The notes under the pieces: model-generated
What the model was told of the DNA's origin: nothing
The model's database searches: none
Seen by the model: the letters and a program-made list of their open reading frames with translations, nothing else
Shown: positions 35,974-45,668 of the stretch, piece by piece
How the letters are laid out: each line of letters opens with the position of its first letter
Numbering within the stretch: position 1 is the first letter of the stretch
From: Desulfuromonadales bacterium
GTDB lineage: Bacteria; Desulfobacterota; Desulfuromonadia; Desulfuromonadales; BM103
DNA length: 64,000 nt
Direction of reading: 5' to 3'
Assembly: GCA_030145205.1 (NCBI GenBank)
Contig: JAQYVZ010000007.1
Span: 1 to 64,000, forward strand
Made by a program: the position numbers and the translations under genes

Positions 35974-36791
35974 CAAGCCACCTCACCTGCCGCGACATCT
36001 TCGGCAAGAGCGTCATCCTCTTCGCCGAGGTAGGCCTTCTTGACCAGTTCGTTATCGAGAATTTCATCAGGGAGACCCTCGGCAATCCGCTTGCCGAAAT
36101 CAAGCACCATCACGCGGTGGGAGAGATCCATGACCACACCCATATCGTGCTCAATCATCACCACCGTCATGCCCCACTCCTCGTTGAGGTCAATGATGTA
36201 GCGTGCCATGTCTTCCTTTTCCTCATGGTTCATACCAGCCATCGGTTCGTCGAGAAGGATCAGGTCAGGCTTGAGCGCGACGGCGCGGGCCAGTTCAACC
36301 CGTTTGCGTAGACCATAGGAAAGCGTGCCAGCCTGGGCTTTGCGGATATGTGTGATCTCCAGGAAGTCGATGATCTCCTCAACCTGGCGACGGTGTTCAA
36401 GTTCTTCGCGGCGAGCGCCGGTCAACCAGTAAAGGCCACCGGTCAGGAAGTTGTTTTTCAGTAGATGATGGCGGCCGACCATGATGTTGTCGAGTACCGA
36501 CATGTGATTAAACAAGGCCAGGTTCTGGAAGGTTCGGCCGATACCCAGGTTGCAGCGCTGGTTCGGTTTCAGCTGGGTAATCTCGCCGCCGCGAAAACGA
36601 ATTTCACCGACCTGGGGATGGTAGCGTCCGGAAATACAGTTGAGCATCGAAGTTTTACCAGCCCCGTTCGGACCGATAATCGAAAACAGCTCGCCAGCTT
36701 CGACATTGAAACTGACCCCCTGCAGGGCCTTGACCCCACCGAAGGCAAGGGAAAGGTTCTCTACCTGTAAAAGCGCAGCGTGATCGCTCAT
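35973..36791 (-). CDS. livG: Branched-chain type ABC transporter ATPase (LivG)
   Basis: 272 residues. Walker A GPNGAGKTSMLNCISG (about 39-54), signature LSYGLRKRVELARAVAL, Walker B LILLDEPMAGMNHEEKEDM. It has the LivG-specific insert (TGGLYWLTGARREELEHR). First gene of the operon, preceded by a candidate promoter and palindrome. The C-terminal extension (about 20 residues, acidic) is unusual. Confidence 0.92.
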   Translation of the reverse strand: MSDHAALLQVENLSLAFGGVKALQGVSFNVEAGELFSIIGPNGAGKTSMLNCISGRYHPQVGEIRFRGGEITQLKPNQRCNLGIGRTFQNLALFNHMSVLDNIMVGRHHLLKNNFLTGGLYWLTGARREELEHRRQVEEIIDFLEITHIRKAQAGTLSYGLRKRVELARAVALKPDLILLDEPMAGMNHEEKEDMARYIIDLNEEWGMTVVMIEHDMGVVMDLSHRVMVLDFGKRIAEGLPDEILDNELVKKAYLGEEDDALAEDVAAGEVA

Positions 36792-36860
36792 GCAACGTTC
36801 CTCTGAAATCAGCCATGTCCGAGGGGAGAATCTTGCAGTTTCATCCCGGCAAGAAATGAA

Positions 36861-36877
36861 GGCTGATATTATCAGCC
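36861..36877. promoter_or_regulatory. Perfect 17-bp palindrome upstream of livG operon
   Basis: GGCTGATA-T-TATCAGCC is an 8-1-8 palindrome lying 70-86 bp upstream of the livG start and overlapping its candidate minus 10 box. A repressor binding here would block the whole transport and degradation operon. The cupin-XRE protein encoded in the operon is one candidate; FadR/TetR-type acyl-CoA regulators are others. Confidence 0.65.
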
Positions 36878-36894
36878 TGCCGGTCAGACTTCAA
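36866..36894 (-). promoter_or_regulatory. Candidate promoter of the livG operon
   Basis: On the minus strand TTGAAG (36894-36889), 17-bp spacer and TAATAT (36871-36866) match sigma-70 boxes at 4 of 6 each. The palindrome covers the minus 10. Confidence 0.4.
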
Positions 36895-37162
36895 GAGTTT
36901 TATAACGCCGTTTTGTTTGATGAATGTATAACCAAAGCGGAAAACAGGCTATTTGCACTCTATTTGATGCGAGAGGTGGTTTTCGTTCGGCTTTCTTTAT
37001 CAAACTCAACGTCGCCTAGGCCCGGAGGAAGCCCTTCGTAAAATGAGTTCATGTGGACTTGGGGACGTTTCGAAGCATGACACAGTGTCTGCTCAATGAC
37101 GCATCATCAAAGCTGACATTGGCCAGGGGGGAGCGGCCATTCTTTTGTGTTAAACACAGGCG
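36895..37162. other. Intergenic region, no gene recognised
   Basis: Together with 36792-36894 this is a 371-bp gap. No frame has a plausible ribosome site. A GGCC-AGGGGGGAGC-GGCC hairpin near 37120-37137 could end the HEAT-repeat gene transcript weakly. Confidence 0.4.
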
Positions 37163-39172
37163 TTATTGATCAGCGAACAGGTTGGAGGCCTCCAGTAGGT
37201 CGCGGGCAGCCCGCGCCAAAACGGCGTCCGGTTCGCGGCTCAGGCGCTGCAGGGCTTTCCTGGAACGACGCGTACCGAGACTGCCGAGCACCTTGATGGT
37301 CCCCAGCTTCAGATCACGCCCCGGTGTCCCTTTCTGCCCGCTGAGGCCAAACAGCCGGTTGCTGCCCAGCAACTTGATAAGGGCTTTTTCAAGGGCCGGG
37401 TCGGTGAGAGGAGCGGGCCTCAATCGGGCCAGCGTCGCCACAACTTGGACGGCGAGGTCCACACCCTGCCGGCTACCAAGCAGGTCGGCCAGACGGCGAT
37501 AGACCTGTTCGTCACGAATACCGGTCAGCCCCAGGCAGACAATCGCGCGACGCCGGACTTCGAGATCACTGTCGGCCAGAGACGCAACCACCTGGTCCTC
37601 CGCATCGCTGCGCAGCAACCGTGCCAGGCCATGCACCGCTTCGCGACGGATATGAGGCTCATCATGCTCCAGAGAGGCTCGAAAAAAAGCCTCGATTTTC
37701 GGTCCACCGACGCCGATCTTGGTCAAAAGCACCAGCATGTTGCGCAGATAATGCCATCCAGGCTTGTGCTCCAGCTGCTCGAACAGCAAGGGGACGACCG
37801 TCTGCCCCATCCCCGCCAGACCGTCCAGGGCAGCACGCCGCACGGAACGCTCGCGATGGTCTGCCAGTTCGATCAGCAACCGCCCTCCCGTCGCCCCCAT
37901 CTGCGGAAGGGTGGTCAGCAGTTCCTTCTGCTTCTCCCTTGAGCTGTTCATCAGCGTTTCGGCGGCAACCTGCTGGATTTCGCCAAGCAGCTCCGGACGA
38001 TGCGTCAAATCAAAGCTGTGACCGAACCGCTGGGCGAACGCGAGAACTTCCCGCACGACATCGTAACGACCGACCCGCAACAGATGTGGCAACATCTCCA
38101 GAAGACGCCACAGGCGCGCGGCGAGGGTCTCGGGGGAGCTGCTGGTTTCAATCTCGTTGAGGTATTTCAGGGGGTTTTCGAGAAAACTGGTCAGGATCTG
38201 GAAGCTGGCGACCTGCTCACGAATTTCGGATGGAATCTCTTCGTAGACGTAAACCTTGCGCAAGACCAGGTTGTGGTAAAGCTCGGCAGACTGCGCGCCG
38301 CGCTCCAGCAGCAGCTCAGCGACCCGGCGGGTCATCCAGTTTACCTGGCTGATCTGCTCTGCAACGGCTCCATCAGAGTGCTGCGCCGCCCGCTTGTGCA
38401 ACCGGCCCAGCAAGGCACACAGGGCATGACAGATCGGCGCTAAATCAGTGGGAGCAAATTGGTCCAACACCAGGAACGCCAGATCATCACTCGTGAACGA
38501 ATCCACCCGGTCCGCAATCAAATCGAGATTTGCCAGAAAATCGGACTGTTCCTGAACATCTTGCGGCAACCGCAACACCGCCGGCACCAAGCTCTTCCGC
38601 CAAACGGATTGGGCGGCAATATCGAGAGATTGACAGCGCGACAACAGGTTCAGGTCTTTTTGCAGCCAGCCGAGCGCACACAACACCGGCCAGGCGACGC
38701 TGCGCTCCGGGTCTGGCAATTCCTCATAGAACAGCAGCCCGACATGCTGCAGCCGGCCACGGGCCTGCAGCTCAATCACGCGTTGGCGCAGGGCTTCGCC
38801 CCGCTGCGGCAATTCCGTCAACAGATGGATCAGGGTCTCGCATTCGACAGGAGGCAGGCCCGAGCGGAAAGAAAGTAGAGCCAGGCCGCGGTCTCGCCAG
38901 AAGCCGGCCAGCAAGGGAAGGAGCTCAGCCCGAGCCTCACCCTGAAGCAGTTCGGCAAGGTCCATCCGGTCGGTCGTCCGGTCCCATACCCTGAATTCCT
39001 GGTATTTCTCCGGCTGGCCGCCGGTCAGGCAGAGGAACTCCTCGGCGCCGAGACGTCCGGCAAGGGTCTCAAGGGCACGACGTCTGGTCGGCTTCCCCGG
39101 AGTAAACTCACCACTCCCGAGCAGCGCTTCACAGAGGGACACCAGAAGCGTGGAAGAGACCTTGCGTGCCAT
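37163..39172 (-). CDS. HEAT-repeat protein
   Basis: 669 residues, mostly helical, no signal peptide. The C-terminal third has repeats of about 31 residues with HEAT character: ERSVRRAALDGLAGMGQTVV, EPHIRREAVHGLARLLRSDA and DLEVRRRAIVCLGLTGIRDE. The N-terminal two thirds (CEALLGSGEFTPGKPTRRRA, LIHLLTELPQRGEALRQRVI) are not recognised. HEAT proteins are scaffolds or modify phycobilin and other targets; this one has no catalytic motif I can see. It ends the minus-strand run that starts with pyruvate kinase. Confidence 0.8.
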   Translation of the reverse strand: MARKVSSTLLVSLCEALLGSGEFTPGKPTRRRALETLAGRLGAEEFLCLTGGQPEKYQEFRVWDRTTDRMDLAELLQGEARAELLPLLAGFWRDRGLALLSFRSGLPPVECETLIHLLTELPQRGEALRQRVIELQARGRLQHVGLLFYEELPDPERSVAWPVLCALGWLQKDLNLLSRCQSLDIAAQSVWRKSLVPAVLRLPQDVQEQSDFLANLDLIADRVDSFTSDDLAFLVLDQFAPTDLAPICHALCALLGRLHKRAAQHSDGAVAEQISQVNWMTRRVAELLLERGAQSAELYHNLVLRKVYVYEEIPSEIREQVASFQILTSFLENPLKYLNEIETSSSPETLAARLWRLLEMLPHLLRVGRYDVVREVLAFAQRFGHSFDLTHRPELLGEIQQVAAETLMNSSREKQKELLTTLPQMGATGGRLLIELADHRERSVRRAALDGLAGMGQTVVPLLFEQLEHKPGWHYLRNMLVLLTKIGVGGPKIEAFFRASLEHDEPHIRREAVHGLARLLRSDAEDQVVASLADSDLEVRRRAIVCLGLTGIRDEQVYRRLADLLGSRQGVDLAVQVVATLARLRPAPLTDPALEKALIKLLGSNRLFGLSGQKGTPGRDLKLGTIKVLGSLGTRRSRKALQRLSREPDAVLARAARDLLEASNLFADQ

Positions 39173-39188
39173 CGCGAAGCAGCCTTTT

Positions 39189-40598
39189 TCAGAGGTTCTG
39201 CTGCAGAGCAGCGATCACTTTGTCGGCAACCTGGTTGGAGGCGTTGACGCAATCATTCAGGCCGACCCCGAAAAAGGCATTGCCGGTCACAAACAAGCCG
39301 TTCAATTCCTCCAGGCGTTCGGTAATCGCCTCAACACGGCGTGCATGACCTGGCGTGTACTGGGGGATCGCCCGGGCGTGCCGGAAAATCCGGACAAACC
39401 GCGGCTGTGCCGTAACCCCCATAATCCGCTTCAGGTCGGTCAGGGTCCGCTGTAACACCTCTTCGTCCGACAGGTCGATCGCCCCCGCATTGGTCGCGCC
39501 ACCCATCATGGAGCGCAGCAAGACATGACCTTCGGGAGCCCGTTGCGGGAAGATGCTGGAGTCCCAGAGCGTGCCGAGGACATGGCAGCCCTCCTTGCGT
39601 GGAATCAGGTAGCCGAAGCCATCCAGGTCGTGTCCGACTTCACCTTGCTCGAAGCCGCAGCAGATCACGTTCATCGGCGAATAGAGGATCTCTGCGAAAA
39701 GGTCAGACAGTTGCGTGTCAAACGGGCGAACCAGCTGTTTCAGGACATGCGCCGGAGCCGCGGACACAACGATATCGGCCTCGAGCGACGTATCATCCGC
39801 CAGGCGCAGCTGCCAGCCGTCAGCGCCGGGTTTCAGCTCGGTCACGGCGGCACCGGTTCGCACCTGTCCCTGCAAGGCGCGACCGGTGGCATCGGTCAGC
39901 ATCTGGATACCAGGCACAAACGAGGTCAGGACACCACCTGGCCCGGCGGCGCTCGCCACCTGCTTGCCTGCCTTCACCTCGGCCTTCTTCTGCCTGGCTA
40001 GCCGGATCATCGCCTTGAGCAGCCCGCCATATTCCTGCTCGAGCTCATGAATACGCGGAAAGCAGCTCTGCAGGCTCATCTGCTCGGGGTTCCCGGCGAA
40101 GATACCGGAGACCATCGGACCAATCAGCTTGTCCAGCGCTTCAGCGCCCAGACGACGGCGAGCGAAATCCGCCAGAGTCTCATCCGCGCCGTCGGTACGC
40201 TTCGGAATGACCATCTCACCGGCCAGACGCAGCTTGCCCGGCCAGCTGATCAGCTTCGATTGCAGGAACATCGGGCCATTCTCCGGCAGACGATGCAGCA
40301 TCCCCTCGCTGTAGATAAACCGCTTGCGGGCGTTGTCATTGGAACGCTCCAGGTCATCCTTGATGCCCAGCTGGTCACACAGTTCAAGCGTCATCGGCTT
40401 GCTGTCGAGAAAACCGTTCGGGCCCCACTCGCAGAGATACCCCTCATCCTTGATACTCCAGATCTTGCCGCCAGTCCGTTCATCACGCTCCAGGACTTCA
40501 ACAGAGACCTCCAGGCCGGCCGCGGCCGCCTGCTGTTCAATCGCATATGCTGTTGACAAACCGGAAATTCCGGCACCGATTATCGCTATACGGGTCAT
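39189..40598 (-). CDS. hemG: Protoporphyrinogen oxidase (HemY/HemG family)
   Basis: 469 residues. N-terminal FAD motif IAIIGAGISGLSTAYAIEQQ (4-23), then EVLERDERTGGKIWSIKDEG and WGPNGFLDSK. The C-terminal FAD contact VEAITERLEELNGLFVTGNA, then GVGLNDCVNASNQVADKVIA, is typical. It oxidises protoporphyrinogen IX to protoporphyrin IX in haem synthesis; the relative uses O2 in other bacteria, so an anaerobe may use another acceptor. Sequence alone does not tell it from a relative such as coproporphyrinogen III oxidase (HemY of Firmicutes). Confidence 0.85.
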   Translation of the reverse strand: MTRIAIIGAGISGLSTAYAIEQQAAAAGLEVSVEVLERDERTGGKIWSIKDEGYLCEWGPNGFLDSKPMTLELCDQLGIKDDLERSNDNARKRFIYSEGMLHRLPENGPMFLQSKLISWPGKLRLAGEMVIPKRTDGADETLADFARRRLGAEALDKLIGPMVSGIFAGNPEQMSLQSCFPRIHELEQEYGGLLKAMIRLARQKKAEVKAGKQVASAAGPGGVLTSFVPGIQMLTDATGRALQGQVRTGAAVTELKPGADGWQLRLADDTSLEADIVVSAAPAHVLKQLVRPFDTQLSDLFAEILYSPMNVICCGFEQGEVGHDLDGFGYLIPRKEGCHVLGTLWDSSIFPQRAPEGHVLLRSMMGGATNAGAIDLSDEEVLQRTLTDLKRIMGVTAQPRFVRIFRHARAIPQYTPGHARRVEAITERLEELNGLFVTGNAFFGVGLNDCVNASNQVADKVIAALQQNL

Positions 40599-40627
40599 AT
40601 TTTTCTCCGAAAGTCAGGGGCGCGGAC

Positions 40628-41563
40628 TCAATGGCCGACTGAGCCCAGGTATCCCATATTGGGGGCATCAAGTTGTGCCGCGATGTTCTGCAGGCCTTTT
40701 TCTAGATCAGGATACTGCAAAACCGTACCCAACTGTTCCATCATTTTACGGTTGTCCATCCGCCGCGACTCAGAGAGGTAGGACAACATCATCGGGTTCA
40801 TCACCTGGCGGGCTTCCTCCATGCTGACCTGTTGTGGCCGCGGCAGTTCAAGCAGATCGGCAATCGCGTTGAAATACTGGGTCATCGTCCCCGGCTGGCC
40901 GTCGCTGACGTTGAAGACCGCGCCGGCCGCGCCCCGTTCCAGGGCCGTCAGACAGATTTGTGCCAGATCGTCAGCGTGAATGCGATTGGTGGGCGGCGAT
41001 TCCGCTTCGGCCAAGACAGGGTGCCCCTGCTTGAGGCGCGCAATCGGCAAGCGTCCCGGACCGTAGATGCCGGTGACCCGCAAAATCACCACGGGAACAC
41101 CTTGTTCATGCCCCCACTCGGTCAGACAGTTTTCCGCATCAACCCGTCTTTTGGCGCGGCTGGTCTGTGGATTGACCGGCGTCTGCTCATCGACCAGGGC
41201 GCCGCCGCAATCGCCGTACACGCCGCTGGTGCTCACATAGACCACCTTGGACGGCACCCGCGCACCGGTCAGGCTCTTGCAGAAATTGCGCATCCGACTG
41301 TCGATCGGCCCACCGCCGGGCGGCGGCGCCAGGTAGACGAGCGGTGTGCCGGCAACCGGCAGACCGGCCAGGCTCTCCGCCCGGTCCAGGTCCCCGTTCA
41401 GCGGCGTAATTCCGTACCCTTCCAGGCGCTCCGCACCGCCTCGGGAGCGGGTCAGAGCACTGATGGTGCCACCCTGTTCCAGCATCAGCCGCGCCAGCCG
41501 CACACCGACATCACCGCAGCCGACAATCATCAGACCATTTTCAGGCTTCAACTCTGCGTTCAT
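40628..41563 (-). CDS. NAD-dependent epimerase/dehydratase-like (SDR) protein
   Basis: 311 residues from the ATG at 41563; a GTG one codon upstream is possible. Rossmann start GLMIVGCGDVGVRLARLMLE (about 10-29), VVYVSTSGVYGDCGGALVDE and RVTGIYGPGRLPIARLKQGH, the YeeZ/YbjT-like extended SDR pattern. The Tyr and Lys of the SDR site are not clearly in YxxxK form. The start lies just after pepN (TAG-TG-ATG). Substrate unknown. Confidence 0.8.
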   Translation of the reverse strand: MNAELKPENGLMIVGCGDVGVRLARLMLEQGGTISALTRSRGGAERLEGYGITPLNGDLDRAESLAGLPVAGTPLVYLAPPPGGGPIDSRMRNFCKSLTGARVPSKVVYVSTSGVYGDCGGALVDEQTPVNPQTSRAKRRVDAENCLTEWGHEQGVPVVILRVTGIYGPGRLPIARLKQGHPVLAEAESPPTNRIHADDLAQICLTALERGAAGAVFNVSDGQPGTMTQYFNAIADLLELPRPQQVSMEEARQVMNPMMLSYLSESRRMDNRKMMEQLGTVLQYPDLEKGLQNIAAQLDAPNMGYLGSVGH

Positions 41564-41565
41564 CA

Positions 41566-44211
41566 CTACCCCAAAGATTTCCCGACAATTTCTCCCACAT
41601 CCCGCGACAGGCCTTCCCGCTCCCGGATCCGCGTCAACTGCTCTCGCAACAACGCCTGACGCTTGTCGTCATAACGGCGCCAGCGGATCAGGGTCCCGAC
41701 CAGGCGCGCTGCCACCTGCGGGTTGAAGGCATCGAGGGCGATCACCTGATCGGCCACAAACCGATAGCCGGCACCGGAGGCATCATGGAAACAGGCTGGA
41801 TTGGCGTGGGCGAAGGCACTCACCAGCGATCGCATGCGGTTCGGGCTCTTGAGGGTAAATGCCGGATGTTGCATCAAGCCCTGCACCTGCGTCAGGGTCT
41901 CTGCACCGGGCGCAGTCGCCTGCAAGGTGAACCACTTATCCACCACCAACGGCTCATCCTGGTACTGGTGATAAAAGGCGTCCAGCGATTCTTCCCAACG
42001 CGGCAAACGGTTGTGAACCAGGCAGGTCAAGGCGGCCAGGCGGTCAGTCATGTTATCGGTGTCCGTGTACTGGCGGAAACAACGATCGGCAAGCTCTGCG
42101 TCCGGCAACAGCGCCAGATAGGCAAGACAGAGGTTCTTCAAGCTGCGACGACCGATTTGCGCCGAAGTGACGGCATACTGTTCCCGATCGGTCATGGCCA
42201 GCATGACTTTCTGAAACTCGCTTTTCAGGGAGCTTGCCAGCGTTTGCCGCAACTGATGTCGGGCCGCGTGAATCGCTCCCGGGTCGGCCACCGGCATCGC
42301 TTCGGCCAGTTCGATTTCACTGGGCAGAGTCAGGGCCAGGCTCAGCAGGGCCGGGTCGACGCTTGCATCGGTGAGAGCCTGCCGGAATGCGGCCAGGAAC
42401 CCTTCGCTCTGGCGCATCGGCCGCCCTGTCTGAACATCACTGACCATATCCAGCAGCAGACGACCCGCCAACCGCTGGCCCGCCTCCCAACGATTGAATG
42501 CGTCGCTGTCATGGGCGAACAAAAAGGCCAGTTCTTCTTCTGTGGCCGCATGCTGCAGGTGCACTGGCGCCGAGAAACCACGCAACAGCGAGAGCACCGG
42601 CTGCTGTTCCACACCTTTGATGACAAACGTCTGCTCCTGCTCAGTGACTTGCAGGACCAGTGTTTCGGCGAATTCTCCGGCCTCATCTTCCAGACAGATT
42701 CGCTGGTCGGCACCATCCGGGCCGAGCAAGCCGACGGCCAGGGGGATCAGGAACGGTTGTTTGTCCGTTTGGCCAGGGCTCTCCCCACAACTCTGCCGCA
42801 CGGTCAGATGGTAGGCCCGGGCTGAGGCATCATATGTTCCTTCGACCTCGAGCGTGGGCGTGCCCGCCTGACTGTACCAGCGACTGAACTGCGTCAGATC
42901 AAGCCGCCCGGCTTCCGCCATGCAGGCCAGAAAATCATCGGTGGTCACGGCCTGTCCGTCGAATCGCTCCAGGTAGAGCTGCACCCCACGAATGAACGCT
43001 TCGCGGCCGAGCAGCGTCTGGTACATGCGGATGACTTCCGCACCCTTGTTGTAGACAGTGGCCGTGTAGAAATTGTTGATCTCAACGTAGCTGGCAGGGC
43101 GAACCGGATGCGCCATCGGCCCGGCATCTTCAGGGAACTGGGCGTTGCGCAGCAGACGCACCTCGCTGATCCGCTTGACGGGGCGCGACCCCATATCGCT
43201 GGAAAACTCCTGGTCCCGAAACACCGTCAAGCCTTCCTTCAGGCTCAGCTGGAACCAGTCGCGGCAAGTCACCCGGTTGCCGGTCCAGTTATGGAAATAT
43301 TCATGGCCGATCACGCCTTCAATCCCCTGGAAATCGGCATCGGTGGCCGTCTCCGGCTTGGCCAGGACATACTTCGAGTTGAAAACGTTCAGCCCCTTGT
43401 TCTCCATCGCCCCCATGTTGAAGTGGTCAACGGCGACAATCTTGTATTCATCCAGGTCATATTCCAGGCCGAAAACCTCTTCATCCCAGCGCATCGATTC
43501 CTTGAGCGACTGCATGGCGTGGTCGCACATGTAACGGTTGCGCTCCTCGACGAAAATCTTCAACGCCACCGGGTTCCTTGAAGCGGTCGTGAAAGAATCC
43601 TCAATGGCAACCAGGTCGCCGGCCACCAGCGCAAACAGGTAGCTCGGCTTCGGGAAAGGGTCTTCAAATGTCGCAAAATGCCGCCCCGGTTCCGTTTCGC
43701 CGGAGGCCACGCAGTTACCGTTCGACTGCAGCACCGGACAGGTCTCCCGGTCTGCTTCCAAGGTGACTGTGAACCGCGCCATCACATCCGGGCGATCAGG
43801 ATAGAAGGTGATTTTCCGAAAGCCCTGCGCCTCGCATTGGGTGCAGTACATGCCATTGGAACGGTAAAGCCCCTCAAGGGCCTCATTGGCCTCCGGGTTG
43901 ATCAGGACTGTCGTCTCCAGGCGAAACCGCTCAGGGACAACGGCGATAGTCAGGCCTTCGTCATCGAGGGTATAGGCGGTTTCTGCCAACGTTTGGCCAT
44001 CCAGCGCAATCTCGACCAGCTCAAGCTGCCGTCCGTCCAGGTGCAGGGGTGCATCTGCGGCCGGGCTGGCGGGGTTTTTGTAAACCTCGAGAAGGGCGCG
44101 GACTTGAGTCTGTCCAGACCTCAGGCTGAAATGCAGGTCAACCTGGTCCACCAGGTAACCGGGAGGGCAGTAGTCTTTCAGAAAGCGTGTGGTTAATTGC
44201 TGCGGCATCAT
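41566..44211 (-). CDS. pepN: Aminopeptidase N (M1 family)
   Basis: 881 residues, usual for bacterial PepN. Exopeptidase motif GAMENKGLNVF, zinc site VIGHEYFHNWTGNRVTCRDW (HExxH) and KEGLTVFRDQEF with the third ligand Glu 18 residues on. It releases N-terminal residues from peptides in the cytoplasm. The C-terminal ARM-repeat region is complete. The start MMPQQLTTRFLKDYCPPGYL is normal for the family. Confidence 0.95.
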   Translation of the reverse strand: MMPQQLTTRFLKDYCPPGYLVDQVDLHFSLRSGQTQVRALLEVYKNPASPAADAPLHLDGRQLELVEIALDGQTLAETAYTLDDEGLTIAVVPERFRLETTVLINPEANEALEGLYRSNGMYCTQCEAQGFRKITFYPDRPDVMARFTVTLEADRETCPVLQSNGNCVASGETEPGRHFATFEDPFPKPSYLFALVAGDLVAIEDSFTTASRNPVALKIFVEERNRYMCDHAMQSLKESMRWDEEVFGLEYDLDEYKIVAVDHFNMGAMENKGLNVFNSKYVLAKPETATDADFQGIEGVIGHEYFHNWTGNRVTCRDWFQLSLKEGLTVFRDQEFSSDMGSRPVKRISEVRLLRNAQFPEDAGPMAHPVRPASYVEINNFYTATVYNKGAEVIRMYQTLLGREAFIRGVQLYLERFDGQAVTTDDFLACMAEAGRLDLTQFSRWYSQAGTPTLEVEGTYDASARAYHLTVRQSCGESPGQTDKQPFLIPLAVGLLGPDGADQRICLEDEAGEFAETLVLQVTEQEQTFVIKGVEQQPVLSLLRGFSAPVHLQHAATEEELAFLFAHDSDAFNRWEAGQRLAGRLLLDMVSDVQTGRPMRQSEGFLAAFRQALTDASVDPALLSLALTLPSEIELAEAMPVADPGAIHAARHQLRQTLASSLKSEFQKVMLAMTDREQYAVTSAQIGRRSLKNLCLAYLALLPDAELADRCFRQYTDTDNMTDRLAALTCLVHNRLPRWEESLDAFYHQYQDEPLVVDKWFTLQATAPGAETLTQVQGLMQHPAFTLKSPNRMRSLVSAFAHANPACFHDASGAGYRFVADQVIALDAFNPQVAARLVGTLIRWRRYDDKRQALLREQLTRIREREGLSRDVGEIVGKSLG

Positions 44212-44307
44212 ATCCTCTTACAAAAAGATTTACTCAATAGTTTCACCAAAGTATCGCAAATTGCCACACATGGTAAAGGGGGGATGAACATCCTGCAAAG
44301 GTTTTTC

Positions 44308-45651
44308 TCAGACGACCAGCAGAACCCGCACATCCATCACATTGGTTCCGGTCGCCCCGGGTTGGAACAAGTCACCGAGTTGCGCAAAGAAATGATAGGA
44401 ATCGTTCTCTGCCAGGAACGCCTCCGGATCAAGGGCACAGGCTTCTGCCCGCGCACAGGTCGAATGATCCGCAAAAGCACCAGCGGCATCGGTAGGGCCG
44501 TCGGTGCCGTCCGTGCCGGCACTCAGCAACAGAACTTGTCCGCCAACCGGCATCTGTCTGGCCGCGACCAGGGCAAATTCCTGGTTGCGCCCTCCCAGGC
44601 CGGCGCCACGCAGGGTCACCGTCGTTTCACCGCCCGACAACAGGCAGGCCGGGCGCGCGACCGGATGGCCACGTTCAAGGATGTCCCGCGCCATCGCCAT
44701 GTGCTCGCCAGCCACGACAGCAGTCTCCCCCTCCATGGAGGAGGAAAGAACCCGGGCATTGTAACCGAGCGCAACCGCTGCAGCACGCGCTTGAGTCAAG
44801 GCAACGACGTTGTTGCCAACGATCAGGCTAACGGTCTTCTCAAAGACTTCATCCCCCGGCTTGGGCGTCTCCGGGATCTCCCCGGCATCGCCTCTGCGCA
44901 AATGAGAGATGACAGCCGCCGGCAGTTTGTCAGCCAAACCATAGCGATCGACAATTGCGAGGCAGTCGCCATAGGTTCGCCGATCCGGCACGCAAGGACC
45001 GGACGCGATGGTGTCGAGATCGTCGCCGACCACGTCAGACAGGACAAGAGACACCAGGGTCGCCGGAAAAACTGCCCGAGCCAGCTGTCCCCCCTTGATC
45101 GACGAGAGATGCTTGCGTAGCGTATTGATTTCGTGGATCGTAGCGCCGCAGCCGAGCAGGACCTGGGTCGTTGCCTGCTTGTCGGATAGAGAGATCCCTG
45201 CGGCAGGTAGCGGCAGCAGAGCGGAGCCACCGCCAGAGACCAGGTAGATGACCAGGGTTGATGCATCCGCCGCTCTGGCTAAAGCAAGCAGTTGACCAGC
45301 GGCCTCCAGTCCGTTCTGATCGGGAATCGGGTGTCCGGCCTCCAGCAGGGTAACTTTCTCTACCGGCCCAAGATGGCCATACTTGACCACCACAAGGCCC
45401 CGTTCGAGGTGATCCCCGAGCAACTCTTCAACGGCGCGTGCCATGGCGGCCCCGGCTTTGCCGGCACCCAACACAAGGACCCTATGGTAACGGGCCAGGG
45501 GATACGTCTGCTCGCCAACCACCAGGCTGTCGCCTTCCCGGCGGCAGCAACGCCGCACGGCCGTTGCCGGATCAACTGCGGCGAGGCCGGCCCGAAAAAT
45601 CTGCTCCGCATCGCGGCGCATGTCAGCGAGGGTTTTGGACGGTTGCGACAT
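44308..45651 (-). CDS. Glycerate 2-kinase (GckA/TtuD-type, DUF4147)
   Basis: 447 residues. N-terminal DUF4147 fold: YHRVLVLGAGKAGAAMARAV (about 49-68), IYLVSGGGSALLPLPAAGIS; C-terminal CLLSGGETTVTLRGAGLGGR and LLSAGTDGTDGPTDAAGAFA. It phosphorylates glycerate to 2-phosphoglycerate, feeding glycolysis; the pyruvate kinase gene is directly upstream, 18 bp away, which fits. Function could be hydroxypyruvate reductase by older annotation. Confidence 0.88.
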   Translation of the reverse strand: MSQPSKTLADMRRDAEQIFRAGLAAVDPATAVRRCCRREGDSLVVGEQTYPLARYHRVLVLGAGKAGAAMARAVEELLGDHLERGLVVVKYGHLGPVEKVTLLEAGHPIPDQNGLEAAGQLLALARAADASTLVIYLVSGGGSALLPLPAAGISLSDKQATTQVLLGCGATIHEINTLRKHLSSIKGGQLARAVFPATLVSLVLSDVVGDDLDTIASGPCVPDRRTYGDCLAIVDRYGLADKLPAAVISHLRRGDAGEIPETPKPGDEVFEKTVSLIVGNNVVALTQARAAAVALGYNARVLSSSMEGETAVVAGEHMAMARDILERGHPVARPACLLSGGETTVTLRGAGLGGRNQEFALVAARQMPVGGQVLLLSAGTDGTDGPTDAAGAFADHSTCARAEACALDPEAFLAENDSYHFFAQLGDLFQPGATGTNVMDVRVLLVV

Positions 45652-45668
45652 AGAAACGCTCTGCGGTT

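Noticed and set aside
36922-37040. Open frame in the 371-bp gap upstream of livG read as a small gene
   Set aside because: No ribosome site, no hydrophobic or conserved pattern, and ordinary chance length.
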